64,000 nt of DNA from Anabas testudineus. Lineage: Eukaryota; Chordata; Actinopteri; Anabantiformes; Anabantidae. The notes beneath the pieces were generated by a model. It was not told where the DNA came from. It was given only the letters and a program-made list of their open reading frames with translations, and ran no database searches. This document shows, in pieces, positions 35,571-47,697 of the stretch. The stretch covers positions 22,097,413 to 22,161,412 of the forward strand of contig NC_046627.1 of the NCBI RefSeq assembly GCF_900324465.2, read 5' to 3'. The position numbers were made by a program, and so were the translations under genes. How positions within the stretch are numbered: position 1 is the stretch's first letter; each line of letters begins with the position of its first letter.

Positions 35571-35830
35571 ATGAACATAATTTTCCCGACAACCATTGTT
35601 TTCACTTTAGCCTTCTGTCATAGAGGACAAGGAGTGTTTCTTAGTGGCAACACCATTACCAGCAACTTGATTGATTAAAAATGATTTGATAAACAGTAAG
35701 ATAGATGGAAAATGTGAAATTTAAATCAAATATTTACTTTCATTGTGAATCATATGCAGTGACATTTTGGTCCCCAACATAGATATCTGGAAAAAAAAAT
35801 CCTTCATTGAAGCCAATTACAGGCTAGTGT
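35571..35830 (+). pseudogene. RNase A-superfamily-like gene, copy 3, truncated
   Basis: The frame opens MNIIFPTTIVFTLAFCHRGQ, keeps VFLSGNTITSN and then stops after about 35 codons. A decayed piece of the intron-like stretch (TTTAAATCAAATATTTAC) and a scrap of the SFIEAN block near 35800 follow. The catalytic and Cys-bearing parts are missing. It marks the broken right end of the array. Confidence 0.7.
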
Positions 35831-35910
35831 GTGAAAAGTGTTACGATGAAAGATAACTTGTACTTTGAATTTATAATCCAATCACCTCATGTCAACGTTT
35901 TTGCATATTC

Positions 35911-36370
35911 TGTTCTCTGCCATTCCTGTACTCATTTATGGTCCCTTTCTCATTTCAGATACCTTGTTTCTGCTCCTCAACCTCCAGGCAACTTGTTAAC
36001 ACTCATCAGGTTCACCTGTGTCATTGTCTCTGCCCCATTGCTATATAACCCACTTCACAACTCTGCTCCCCTGTCAGTTCGTCATCTTCTCTGGAAAGAC
36101 CACACCTGTTTGCCTGAAACCAGCTCAACTAAAAAGATTCTCTGAACCCGTTAACTCTGGACTGTATGTATGTCTGCCTACCTGCCCGCTAGAGCAGTCG
36201 ATTTTAGTTATTATCCTGTTTTTGGACTTTTTTTCCTGCCAATGCAGTTATTCAGTTATTGTATTTTTGTTTTCTTACACTCCTGCCGGTTAGTGCAGCG
36301 TCCTTAAAAGACACTTGCTCTCCAGCCTGCCTCGGCTTGTGCTTTTGGGTTCACGCACTTACTTGTGACA
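35911..36370. mobile_element. Possible solo LTR (fossil)
   Basis: A block of about 460 bp starts TG and ends CA. It has a TATATAA-like box, a C/T-rich downstream part and a TGTGACA end typical of teleost Gypsy-type LTRs. No internal region, second LTR or clear target-site duplication is visible. The call rests on composition and end motifs only, and family and limits are uncertain. Confidence 0.3.
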
Positions 36371-37251
36371 CCTCAGGCATTTCATGTGATGAATGTTATG
36401 TTGAGAAAAGGAATATTGTGAAATAAATGTTTTTGTATGTGGAAATAGAATAAAGTAAAGGGCTAAACACACAATCTTATCCAACATGGAAGAATCTGCA
36501 GTTAATGTGCACCACACAGCTGATCAGAGGTTTTTGTTGTTATAGCTGTTTTGATTATTGAGAATTTTTTATCTATTATATTATCTTTTTTAGTTTTAAG
36601 AAAAGCAGACAGAGTTCGAAAGATGAACAGTCCTCAAAAAAAAAAAATAAACAGCGCACTCACAAGTACCGAAAATGATCACAAAACAGAAATCGAGGTT
36701 GTTATTTGAAAAACAAGAAATAATACACTCACAGATGCTTTGTTTTGTTTTGATTTTTATTCTAAATATGTAGTTTTGTATAATCTTTCAGAAATGTACT
36801 GCAGTGGTGTCATTTTTAAGCTTAAAACTGTAATTGTGATTATAAATATCATAAATGAATTAAGGTTCACTGTTATTTAGCAAATTCTGTCCATTCGGGC
36901 CATAGTTCCATTTCTTTATACAATCAATTACCCAAAACTGAAAATCTTTTTTTTTTTTTTAAACATGTACATAGCCAGTTCTTAAGAAAAATCATTGTTA
37001 CATTGGAAATACATCTACACAAATAGATTGTATGTAATGTAATGTTATTCAAATAGTTTTTGGTAAGTCATTATACAGACCAGATTTATAGAAAAAAATG
37101 CTTCTTGTCCTCAAGGACCTGTCCTGCTTCATGTGATCAAATCCTTTCAATTACTGCGGTGTTAGTTCATCTAATTATATTTTGACACTTTTTTGCAATA
37201 ACAGTGGTCAGGCTAAGATGTTAAATGAATTATATCATCATTCGCTTTTTC
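36371..37251. other. Spacer between RNase and C1q arrays
   Basis: AT-rich, with homopolymer runs. AATAAA occurs on the + strand near 36423 and 36450. No gene is recognised. Gene orientation changes from + to - here. Confidence 0.5.
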
Positions 37252-38169
37252 TCACACTTGACTGACTAAAAGCCCACTGAAGGTGGTCCTTTGATTGTAT
37301 CCCCACACTTGCGAATATGCACCCAAGCGCATATAGACCTGGTCCCCCTCCTGCAGCTGAAGGAACACTGCGTTGCCTCCGTTATCAGCCCCGTCCTGCA
37401 ATGATTTGTGGTCATAGGCATTCACAACAACCTGATTGTTCTTGATGAGGGTTAGATTTGCTGTTTCTAATCCTCCAGCGTGATAAAAGAAGGTGAAGTA
37501 GTAAATGCCTGCAACAGGTGCAGTGAAGATACCTGTGGGAAGGCACATTTTATTCAAAACATTAAAAAAATAGCTCTAAGAAAGTCACTGAAGTGTATTT
37601 TAAATGTGGATCATGTTTGTTTGTAATTATTTGTTATTCATAGTCATTAAGGAAAAATCTGTCAGTATTACTGCAGTTACAGTACCTGTGAAATGACTAT
37701 AAGCACTGCCAATGTTTGTTATCACTGTTCTGTAGATCAGAACTGTGTTTGCATTGTAGGGTCCAATTTGTCCATTCCCACCTGCTGCAGCACTGAACAC
37801 TACTTTTGTTCTTTCTGTGTAAAAAAAAAAAAACATTGAAAAATATGACATGACATTCATGATCACAATACACAAGATCCTTCATTCATTGTTCATTGAA
37901 GTGTCTTAATCAGTGACTTTACCTTTGTTTTTCAGCTCCAGAACTTGGTTTTCCAAGTTTGTGAGTCTGGTTTCACTGTCCTCTAGTCTGGACTCAGTAG
38001 CTTTCAGTTTTTCCTCCATGGCACCAAACTTCAACAGGAAATCACACATGTCGGAAACGCAAACTAACTGTGTCTGTCTATTTATTTTTATGTCAGTAGC
38101 ATTAATTGCATCCTGGGCCAAAATTGAGCCATTCAACAGCAACACAAAAAGTAAAATGGAAAAATTCAT
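37252..38169 (-). CDS. C1q-like secreted protein, gene 1
   Basis: Three exons on the - strand (37923-38169, 37686-37814, 37532-37252; phase 1 at both joins) give 218 residues. There is a signal peptide (MNFSILLFVLLLNGSILAQ) and a coiled-coil stalk with heptad-like Glu/Leu/Lys (MEEKLKATESRLEDSETRL) in place of collagen repeats. A C1q domain follows from KVVFSAA through [17 protein letters not shown] and [20 protein letters not shown] to TTFSGLLVSQV. Such proteins trimerise and in fish include soluble pattern-recognition and cerebellin-like C1q proteins. A TATA-like box lies about 55 bp upstream. The lack of a collagen stem argues against a complement C1q chain proper. Confidence 0.88.
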
Positions 38170-38222
38170 TTTTGCAGTTGATTTGAGATATCTTCCTCTC
38201 TTAAGCTATGTGATCACCCTGG

Positions 38223-38231
38223 TTATATATA
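38223..38231 (-). promoter_or_regulatory. TATA box of C1q-like gene 1
   Basis: TATATATAA on the - strand, about 55 bp before the ATG. The same box is preserved in the remnant copy near 53075. Confidence 0.5.
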
Positions 38232-38704
38232 GTCTTAAGGTGTGTTAATTTTTAATATTGAAATTGAAACCTGCCATCAAGGCAGCAAGGATATAATAGG
38301 TCTGTACGTGACAGAATTTTCTTTATGAGCTTAATGAACTCCTACGACCTGGATTTACAGCCAAGAACAGCACATACACTTTATGTTTCTGCAACATATG
38401 AATTATCACTTTCATTATCGTCATCCTATTAATCACACAAAGTCTATGAATTCTGCTTTCATATGAATGGAAAACATCTCCAAGCCCCATTAGAAGTGTA
38501 ACTGTCACGTCAAGGCTCTGTCACTTCAACCGAAATGTTATGTTGCTGCAAAGACTGATATTGTCTCAAAATACCACTATAAGCTGCGAACAAGTCCTGT
38601 CTATTTGTTTTTAATTTGTAAAAATGTTGCTTATAAATCATATATTCCTCCTAATTAGTTTTTGCTCTCTCACCACTAAAAGCATTGCATTGAGTATATA
38701 TGTG

Positions 38705-39028
<324 letters not shown>

Positions 39029-40104
39029 TTTAATGCATACAGTGTAAGTTTAATAGTGTTAATCATGTAAAAAGATGAAGAGCTAAGTTTAATATCAGTC
39101 TACCATGCAAAACGTCAGAGAGTCATCAGAGAACGATAAGATAAGATATTAACTGGTCATTTAAATTGTATTTACTTCAACAAAACAACCTCCTGTCAAG
39201 TTAATATTTACTTTATTATCGCCATTAGATATTATTGTAGCATAAAAACATAAAACAATGACAACATAGAGATAAACTTGACACGGCCTTCACAAAAAGT
39301 CCTGAACAGTATAAACAGCTATCTGAACGGCCATCATAGTTTATTAACCTAGTCTCCTAGGAAATGTTTTGGTTGCAGCCTACTGTGTTTTGTTAATGTT
39401 GTCAGGACATTTCATATCAGTATACTGGATATGTACGTGATGGTGGGATGCACAAGTACACGTAGTTACCCCACCACTGACTTGAAGAAGCTATTTGAGT
39501 GGCAGCATTGATTTTAAAAATAGTTTTCTGTGGAAACTTAAAAACACATAAATTAGAGAAGAGGTGCTTTGTGATTGACCGTGATAATAGATGGCACACA
39601 ACAATGGAAATATGTTCATTTTTCTACATTTTCACAGAGTCAAAATGCAAGAAATCCAGACTTCTTATAGTTTTATTAGTTCACCCAAAATCTGATTGAA
39701 ACTTAAACCAACACAAAGTTCTCCTTAGGCCTCCAAATAAATCACTTCACCATGTACTTGTTTACTTGAGACAGTTGGTGCTGTGAACAGGAGCACTGTG
39801 TCTGTCTGCATTTCCTTCACAGCCCTGTCAGTCAGTTCTCAGGAGTTGTCTGTGAATATTGAAGATATTAGAGACAACTAGCCAAAGGTACAATCACGTT
39901 GTACCAAAAGACTTAACTTGGAGACAGCAGCTTTAGCAGCTTTCATCTTGAAATAACATCTAGTCCTACTTGTATCAGTAGTGGCTCACTGACTCTGTCA
40001 AGACTGAAACGAGTTGGTAGAAAATATCTTACACAACAAAACTTTGTAAGTTTTTGTAAGATTTTACTCTACTTCTTCATAAATACAACACAAATACATG
40101 ATCA

Positions 40105-40222
40105 GATTTTCAAATTGGATAACAGGAGCCCTATACATTTACATTTAGTCATTTAGCAGATGCTTTTATCCAAAGCGACTGACACATGAGGAACAAACTT
40201 CTAAGTTTATAATAGTAGATTT
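40105..40222. mobile_element. Short interspersed insertion (SINE or MITE type)
   Basis: Copy B (about 54612) has one AGATTTTTC where copy A has AGATTTT, about 110 bp of extra sequence, then AGATTTTTC again, so a target-site duplication is likely. The insert holds the common teleost stretch CATTTAGCAGATGCTTTTAT followed by CCAAAGCGACT. It is the same motif (inverted) as in the SINE tail at 41930. The family name is not certain. Confidence 0.55.
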
Positions 40223-41016
40223 TTCCTTACAGCTCTGACATGTTCAATCACAACATCTGTGACCGAACAACATCAGGAAAACACAAAACCAAGTGTCCCA
40301 GAGCGTCCTTGAACAATACAGCAGTTTAACTCTGTTTTAATTTTTTTGGTGCGTGTGTCATGGCAATTCACCCTTGACCGAAGTTAATCTGCAGAACAAA
40401 GAGTACAAGATTATGATGATACGTGACTGTATTATCTTGTGTTGCGAAATATCTCTTTAATGTTCTCATGTAACAAGGAAGTAGTATTAAGTACTTAAGG
40501 TAGTATTAGGTACTGCAAATGTACTGCGTAAATTGGATTTTGAAAATGTCTTTGGATTGGGTTTTTTTTAATCCTTTTCTTTCTTTTAAACTACAACTTT
40601 GCCCATGTTTTCATTCTTATATTGAAGAATTCCATCAGAGTTGTGTTCAATTTGTTCCCATTTACTGTAACTTCAATTCACACTTGCTCACAAAGAGGCA
40701 CAAGTCAAACATGGAGATTCAGCCTTCAGTGAAAGAACTGAAATATACCTCCAGGAAGATCACCTTTAAACCCAGGTCAGAGTTTGTGCTTGCCTTGTCT
40801 CCAATGCTTCACTAATCTGACTTGACACAGCAGAGGACATTGTTTTTTGTCCAAACATATTATGATTATATGTCTTTCATGCCATGTTAATATTTTGGAT
40901 ATTGTGTTTATACACAAATCTACATGTTACATAGATACATATCTCCCCTTATTTACATTTATTAATTAATTCTCTATACCTTAAATGTGCATTAAAATAA
41001 AATTTGTCTGTATTTA

Positions 41017-42410
41017 CAGTGGCAAGAAAAAGTGTGTGAACCCTTTGGGATTACGTGGAGTTTTGCATGAATTGGTCATAAAATGTGCTCCAATCTTCAT
41101 CTAACTCACAACAATACAAAAACACAGTCTGCTGAAAATAATAGTACACAAACATTATTTGTTTTCATATTTTTATTGAACATAACATGTAAACATTCAC
41201 AGGGTGGAAAAGTATGTGAACCCCTCGCCTAATGACTTCTCCAAGAGCTAATAGGAGCCAGGAGTGAGCCAACCTTGAGTCCAATCAGTGTGATGATATT
41301 GAATGTGCTTCTGAAAGCTGTCCTGCCCTTTAAAAACACACACCAGTTTTGGGTTTACTGTTGCAGCACTGTTGCTACACTCCCTAGGTGTGGTCGGCCT
41401 CTAAAGATGACTGTAAGAGCACAGCGCAGAAAGCTGAATGAGGTAAAAAAGAATCCTAGAGTGTCAGCTAAAGACTTACAGAAATCTCTGATGCTAACAT
41501 TATTGTTGACACGTCTACAATAAGGAAAACATCAAACAAGAATGAAGTACATGGGAGGACACCACGGAGGAAGCCATTGCTGTTCAAAAAAAATATTGCA
41601 GCACGTTTGAAGTTTGCAAAAGAGCACCTGGATGTTCCACAGCACTACTGGCAAAATATTCTGTGGACAGATGAAACCAAAATTGAGTTGTTTGGAAAAA
41701 ACACACAACACTATGTGTGGAGAAAAAAAAAGCACAGCACACCAACATCAAAACCTCTTCACCACTGTTAAAACATGGCAGCGGGAGCATCATGGGCGGC
41801 TGTTTAGTGTAGTGGTAGCATCACTGCCTCCCATGTGGGAGACTGGGGTTCAAATCCCATCCCTACCTCCAATAGGAGTCCTAAGGCAAGACCTCCTCAC
41901 ACCTACCATTGTAAGACGCTTTGGATAAAAGTGTCTGCTAAATGTAAATCATTTTTTGGGGCTGCTTTGCTGCCTCAGGGCCTGGACAGATTGTTGTCAT
42001 TGATGGAAAAATGAATTCCAGAGTTTATCAAGACATTTTGCAGGAAAACGTAAGACCATTCGCTAACTGAAGCTCCGCAGAGGATGGGTGATGCAACAGG
42101 ACAATGATCCAAAGCATACAAGTAATTCAACAAAAGCATATCTTTAACAGAACAAAATGGAAACAGGAAACGGTTGGTTGACGTTAATGCTGAAATAAGG
42201 ATCAACCAGTTAAGTCAAAAGGTTCATATACTTTTTCCACCCTGCACTGTGAATGTTTACATGTTATGTTCAATAAAAACATGAAAACATATAATGTTTG
42301 TGTGTTTTTCTATTGTTGTAAGTTAGATGAAGATCGGAGCACATTTTATGACCAATTCATGCAAAACTCCACGTAATCCCAAAGGGTTCACATACTTTTT
42401 CTTGCCACTG
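41017..42410 (+). mobile_element. Tc1-type DNA transposon (IR/DR), inactive
   Basis: It starts CAGTGGCAAGAAAAAG and ends with the inverted CTTTTTCTTGCCACTG, flanked by TA (41015-41016 and 42411-42412). The inverted repeats are about 200 bp and nearly identical, each with an outer and an inner GTATGTGAACCC-like direct repeat, the IR/DR layout of Sleeping Beauty-like elements. Inside, a Tc1 transposase in pieces on the + strand shows NPRVSAKDLQKSL, HLDVPQHYWQNILWTDETK (first catalytic Asp) and later FAASGPGQIVVIDGKMN. Frames are broken by shifts and stops, parts of the N- and C-terminal coding region are deleted, and a SINE sits inside it. It could only have moved with a transposase from elsewhere. 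Confidence 0.85.
41791..41955 (+). mobile_element. tRNA-headed SINE nested in the Tc1 element
   Basis: TAGTGTAGTGG (A box) and GGTTCAAATCC (B box) form a tRNA-like head, followed by a tail with CGCTTTGGATAAAAGTGTCT. ATCAT repeats at both ends (about 41788 and 41951) look like the target-site duplication, because the sister Tc1 at 52560 is uninterrupted here. The SINE is younger than the Tc1 insertion. Confidence 0.7.
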
Positions 42411-42539
42411 TAGGTGGACACAAGATGGAACACTGACCAGCGCAACTGCCAGTGAAGGTTCAGAGATACAGTAAAGATTATCATCTTCATCACCATTTAT
42501 GCTCATGCTCTGCTGCTGAATGACAATGGGCTAATAATT

Positions 42540-42775
42540 ACTTTCTAGGTACTTAAAGGAACCCCACATACCGAGAACAGAGGACCCACAAGGTACTGGG
42601 TCACCCACAAAGTGTTATACCCGCACCTTTACAGCTGGCGATTAACTTTTTGTGCACACCAGCTTCCTCTGTGCCCTGTGAGAGGACTTTCTCCAAGGCT
42701 GGCGAAGTCATCAGGCAAAGAGAGGCTGAAACCTAGCACAGTTGAGAAAATCCTGTTTTTGAATATAAATCTGTT
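42540..42775 (+). mobile_element. hAT transposase C-terminal fragment
   Basis: The + strand reads YLKEPHIPRTEDPQGT, then after breaks CERTFSKAGEVIRQRE and KILFLNINL. These are the conserved C-terminal dimerisation-region landmarks of hAT transposases (usually P-x-SERVFS-x-AG and LLFLN-x-NL). At least one stop interrupts it. Sequence to about 43100 (CACCAGATGTCACTGTT) may be the element's 3' non-coding end, but no terminal repeat was found. Confidence 0.65.
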
Positions 42776-43100
42776 AAATGTTTCCCATGCAGTCATTTTT
42801 AGTTTGGCCCTGTTTCAGCATAGCCCTCTCACTTTATACTTATTATTCACAAGGTGACACAATTGTTTTGTTTTACGCTTTTTATTATATACATATTGAA
42901 GTATAACAAGGACAAGGAGGCTGGTGGAAGCAGGTGATATACTTGCAGTGCACCACCAGATGTCACTGTTCTGTGTGGTTTCAAAGCCCCGCAACTTTGG
43001 TTCATTTTCCGGCACGATCAGATGTGGAAGCTTCATTGGGCTTCAGCTGCCATCCCTAATATATCTCACAGTCAAGAAGCACAGTAACACAGTGTGTGGG

Positions 43101-44520
43101 CCGGCGACCAAGTAGAAAACAGAAAAGCAAAAGTAAAAATACCCTACCCCCTGTTGCAGGCCTGGTTGACGCTTGGTAACGTGGTGGCCAACAACGTTGA
43201 AGCCCTTTGACTCTAGCTGCAGAAATCAGAGTTGGAGACTCACGTACAGCCAGTGTCCGTGTCCAGACGCTGCACCTCCACGCTGTCGGGACGATCTAGC
43301 ATCAGTCCGTAGCTCAGGAGACAGTCCATCTGTGAGGTGAGCCGTATCCTCCTCTCTTGTTGTCAGAGGAGCTGCCAGGCTTTCTCCTGGTCACCTGGAG
43401 CGATATCTGGAAAAGTCTCTTGTCAGGCTAGCTGGTGGTTAGCCCGCAATGCTAATCAACAACCTCCTCCTCCTAGTTGTTTGCAGAGTCAGAGCACGTT
43501 AGAACGGCTACGTAACGTGCTGTGATCCACTGTGCTGTAGCGGGTGAAACAGCCGGAGAAACAGGCACAATATTCAGCTTAAAGCTGTACTTTAATGTCT
43601 CTGTTTCTCTAGTTTAGATTTTTCTTTTCGTGCCGCTCCCGCTCTCTCTGTTGACCCCTTGACCTCACTAACTCCCGCCCCTTAGCCAATCACTCTACAA
43701 AACCACTGTCAAGACACGTCAATCACAATAACAGGATTAAATTTCATTGGTTGTTCAAATCAAAGCACGTTGTACATAGTGCATTGCAACCAAACTACAT
43801 TATACACTTTAACCCCAATGTAAATTATTTCTGTTGACATCAACAAATGAAGAAACAAAGAAACTGAACACATCTGTACCATTTTAACAAAACAAAAGAA
43901 CCGATTATGCATAGTTTCCTAAACTTAATAAGTAATGTTATTTAGGTACCTAAGATATTAGTCTAGGAGCTACATTTTGATTTTTTTAAATAATACATTA
44001 CATTGGATTCAGATTACCTATTAAAACTTGCTATTATCCTCTATGTTTTTTTATGTTAACTAATTGCATGTGCAGTTCACACTAGAGTAACTTTTAGCCT
44101 GTCTCTGGTAGTTCTATTTAAAACTTGAAAATTTGGTCACAACAAATAACTAGTCTATTGTTTATAAGGATTGATGAATGATAAAACATTCGGATGTATC
44201 TCAGCCTTAACAAATAAATCAGCACTTGTTTAAACTTTACTCTCCATGTACTCTTGGGTGTGTTTTCACATATCTAACTTTGCTATTGTATTTTTGATTT
44301 GCTATTATTATGGTCTCAATCTTATTTTTTAAAGAATTTTACATTTTGGGAAATGCATGTATATGCTTTCTTGTAAAAAGTTAAACACCAAGTGTGATGA
44401 CTCCAAAACAATAGTAATTTAATTTTAGCATAATATCTGCAAACAATGGAGGAACAGTTTGGCTTTGCCTAAAGGTAAAGAAATTCCATCATTGCTGTAT
44501 GTTCTAATTTCTTTGTTTTA
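43101..44520. other. Spacer with one GC-richer patch, no recognised gene
   Basis: A GC-richer patch at 43130-43700 (CTGCACCTCCACGCTGTCGG, CTCCCGCCCCTTAGCCAATC, which includes a CCAAT-type box) could be an old promoter or transposon end. The rest is AT-rich. The 62-codon frame at 43337 has no recognisable domain. Confidence 0.4.
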
Positions 44521-44529
44521 TCTTTACTA

Positions 44530-45070
44530 AAAAACACAGATGTAAAATGTGATTCACTTGCCATATCAAACGCATGTTTCCATCTATGTGCCACAGACTG
44601 TTGGGGTAGGGTACGTAGTAAACCCTTCTAGCAACAGTCTGACTCCATCTCTGGGCAGCAGCTGCTAGGTTTATCCTGCTCAGCACTGTGCACACCCTGA
44701 TCCTTGAAACCATCACCCTATGAGCACGCAGAAGGGCTCTCATCATCTGAAATCGTTGCCAATAATCACAGCCAATACAAATACAGCAAAACAGACTTAT
44801 AGATTTCAGAAAGAGAAAAGAAATTACCTCACTGCCATAATTTGGATACAACTTTGAAGATGTCTTACATGTCCTTCAAGCTCTGCATCAACCACTGACA
44901 ATAGTCTTTTTCTTACTGGTATACCAAGCAGCTTTGTCCTTTTGTACCAAAAGGATGTGGAGCAACCCAGTATTTTAGCCATTCTTTTGATGGTATGACC
45001 TTGCTCCATAAGAAATTCAATTTGTTGTCTGTTTACATCAATGGCAGGTCTACCTTGCCTATCTGAAAAT
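44530..45070 (-). mobile_element. Integrase-type (rve-like) fragment of an unassigned element, fossil
   Basis: On the - strand there is a helix-turn-helix part (GRQGRPAIDVNRQQIEFL, TIKRMAKILGCS) and the start of an integrase core (PNSLWHIDGN). They have the form of the rve-like core family found in many teleost elements and domesticated genes. It is incomplete and broken. I cannot decide which element class it came from; no terminal repeats are visible. Confidence 0.5.
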
Positions 45071-46685
45071 GTAAAAATGTTTTTACATTAACTCAAGTAA
45101 AAGTCTCGCATGTAAGAGCTGCTGTGTCAGGTCAGTAAGGAGGAAAAGTGCAGGGAGGAAAGACAAGTCAAGACAACCCTCACCGAAACATACTGTGTTG
45201 GCTTGGGAAATGGATTTGTTATAGATATCACCAAATCCGCCAGGATCCGTCATGTTTGGTCTCGAGGTTTGAATTATACTGTATCACAGGACACTTGATG
45301 ACCTAAAGTCACAAACTGGTTCTAATTGTAACAGGTCAATACAAGATGAGCGTGATGATCTATAATTTTATCTGACAACAGTAAGAATTCAGCATTTCAA
45401 ATTCCTCATCTTCTATATATCCAGCATACAGTATAAGCTCCTGAAAGAAGGCAAATAAACTCCAGTTAAATTTATTTACAGTATAATGCTACATACAAAA
45501 ACATGAAATGACATTTCACCTTAACATATTATTAATCTGTTTAATCAAAGATAAAAGAATCACAGCACATACACAATTGACAATTGCCTTCCGGTCTTCA
45601 GATCAATTTTGCTTTATTATTATTATGTTTGAATTAGCTTTAGATATAATTCACCTTAGACTAAGACTACTTTTACGCCCAGACACTGTTCAACTCACTT
45701 AAACTCTTAGTAAAGAGTCAACACAGCTTCAACCTCACACACGCTGACTGTGGTTTCTACTGTAACGAGTCACTTTGTGTCAACTTAATATTCAGACGAC
45801 ATTTCAGGAAATAGACTGATTCACTTTCCTGCAGAGCGTTAAATGAAGAAATCCACACCAATCTCATATCTCTCCAAAGTCTGCTGCAATATGAACTAAA
45901 CCATCACTGAGGGGTAAATATAGAGCGATGGCCGACAGTAGCTTCTATTTGAAATACTGAAAATAGAGGAAACATGTAGCCTGGCTTTTTCAAAGGTAAC
46001 AAACTCCCCGTTCAGACTAATTAAGACAAGACTGTAGAAAATATGACAAGAACATAGTCTGTCATGTAACCCCACTCATACCATGTGTTTGCTGTTTGAA
46101 CAAAATGAGTCACATTATATGAAGTTTCAGGACACTGATTAGTGAGTTCTGCTAACAAGGAACATGTCATCAGTGTGTGAGCTGTACATTCAAAGCTACT
46201 GTTGAGTGGGAGCCCTTCTTGTCCCAGGTGCTGTGGTACTATCAAAATATTTCACTTGTATTAAACTGTCTGAGCTGCACAGACAACACTGTCCATCACT
46301 GTGAGTTAAAGTGGACATCCTCTCTTCCTCTGCTCTAGTTAATGCTCAGTCAACTGAAATAATTCATGTGTGACTGGAAAAGGATATAGTGTCACTGCGC
46401 TTTGTCTTCTGGTGGTAGAATAAACACATTATAAGGAAACTGTAGCTAAAATATACGATTACTAAATGTATTTAGGTGATTTGGAGATATATAGATGTTA
46501 AAGAGGGTGTACACACACAGTAATCTGAAAAGTCCATTACATTTAATGGGAAAATATGTAAATAGGATGTGCAGAGACTGTGAACAAGGTCATGTTGAGG
46601 TGTAGGAGGTATAGGCATGAAAGGTCAAATAGAAAGTGGCAGAGGATTCATATTACAGATATGACAGATACAGATATTACAGATA
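45071..46685. other. Spacer, no gene recognised
   Basis: AT-rich, with short chance frames only (45508-45702, 46021-46245), none with domain, signal or splice support. Confidence 0.45.
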
Positions 46686-46930
46686 TATCAAAACTGTAAT
46701 TGAAGATATCCCTAACTACATTTTGATTAGTCACAATCCCAATTAAAGATATTTTTAATTGGCCACATTTTAAAGATATCTTAATTACCTTGTTTGTGTT
46801 TAAAAGATATTAGCCTACTAGTCGCAATTCAATTGAAGATATGTTTAATTGTGGTTTTGACTAGTCAAAACTGCATTGTAGATATCTTAAATTTAAGTGT
46901 TGACTAGTGAAAGACAATATATATATATAT
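46686..46930. repeat. Diverged tandem motif region (AAGATAT / GACTAGTCA)
   Basis: AAGATAT-type motifs recur about six times at 27-50 bp intervals. They alternate with A/T-rich linkers and TTGATTAGTCAC/GACTAGTCAA palindrome-like pieces. It looks like an old satellite-like or MITE-derived array. Confidence 0.5.
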
Positions 46931-47529
46931 CCTGTAAAGGTATTTACAGACGCCGTTTTAACATAAATCGCTTAGGTTGACTATACATCATACAGCATTT
47001 TAGATTTATAAAATAGCATTTAAACAAGTCAAAATTACAATTCAGAGATTAGAATTCAAGAATTACTGTTTAAAATATCAACAATTACATGTTGATTATT
47101 CACAATTTAATTCCGGATCTCTGAATGACATCAGTGACGTCCGTCATGTGATTTTTAGACATCCAAGCTCCAAGATAAACACTTTATTCCTGCCATAAAG
47201 TGTCTGAGAGTTAAAGAATCCCACGATGAAAAGGGATTTTGTTTTGTTTCACTTCGTGTTGGTCTCAGTTTTATTTAGACTTTGGATCAGACAGGATCTG
47301 AAAACGAGCGATCATTAACGTGTCGTCAGATCGGCTTTTCTGACTTTTCTACGTCTCTGATTTGAGGTCGGAAAACTAGACGAAGCAAACCTCCTGTCTT
47401 TAGACTTCGTCCCTCTGTAAAAAGAGATCTTCCAGTAGTTATTTCCTCTTTTCTCCCAGTTGTTCTCCAAACTAACGCTAGATGTGTTTTCACGTTTCCA
47501 TGGTTTCACGCGTCCACGCTGCCACTCAC

Positions 47530-47697
47530 TGACTTCCGCGTCGCGCCGTGACGTCACGGACACGCTCTTTGAAGATTGCTGCTTTGATCTTCGTCCTTGT
47601 CCAGAACCCAGGACTCATTAGTACAACAGCTCCTCAGATCAGAGATCACACCTCAGTAAGACACACACTGAACTAGTGAAGACCACTACGTGACTTC
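47530..47697 (+). promoter_or_regulatory. Likely promoter/5' UTR of the 174-residue protein gene
   Basis: A locally GC- and CpG-rich patch (CTTCCGCGTCGCGCCGTGAC, which includes a CRE-like GTGACGTCACG) lies just upstream of the ATG. CpG is otherwise scarce in the area. Confidence 0.45.

Noticed and set aside
41796-41870. Possible tRNA gene (A and B box present)
   Set aside because: The head is followed by a SINE body and flanked by a target-site duplication inside a Tc1 element, so it is a SINE, not a tRNA gene.
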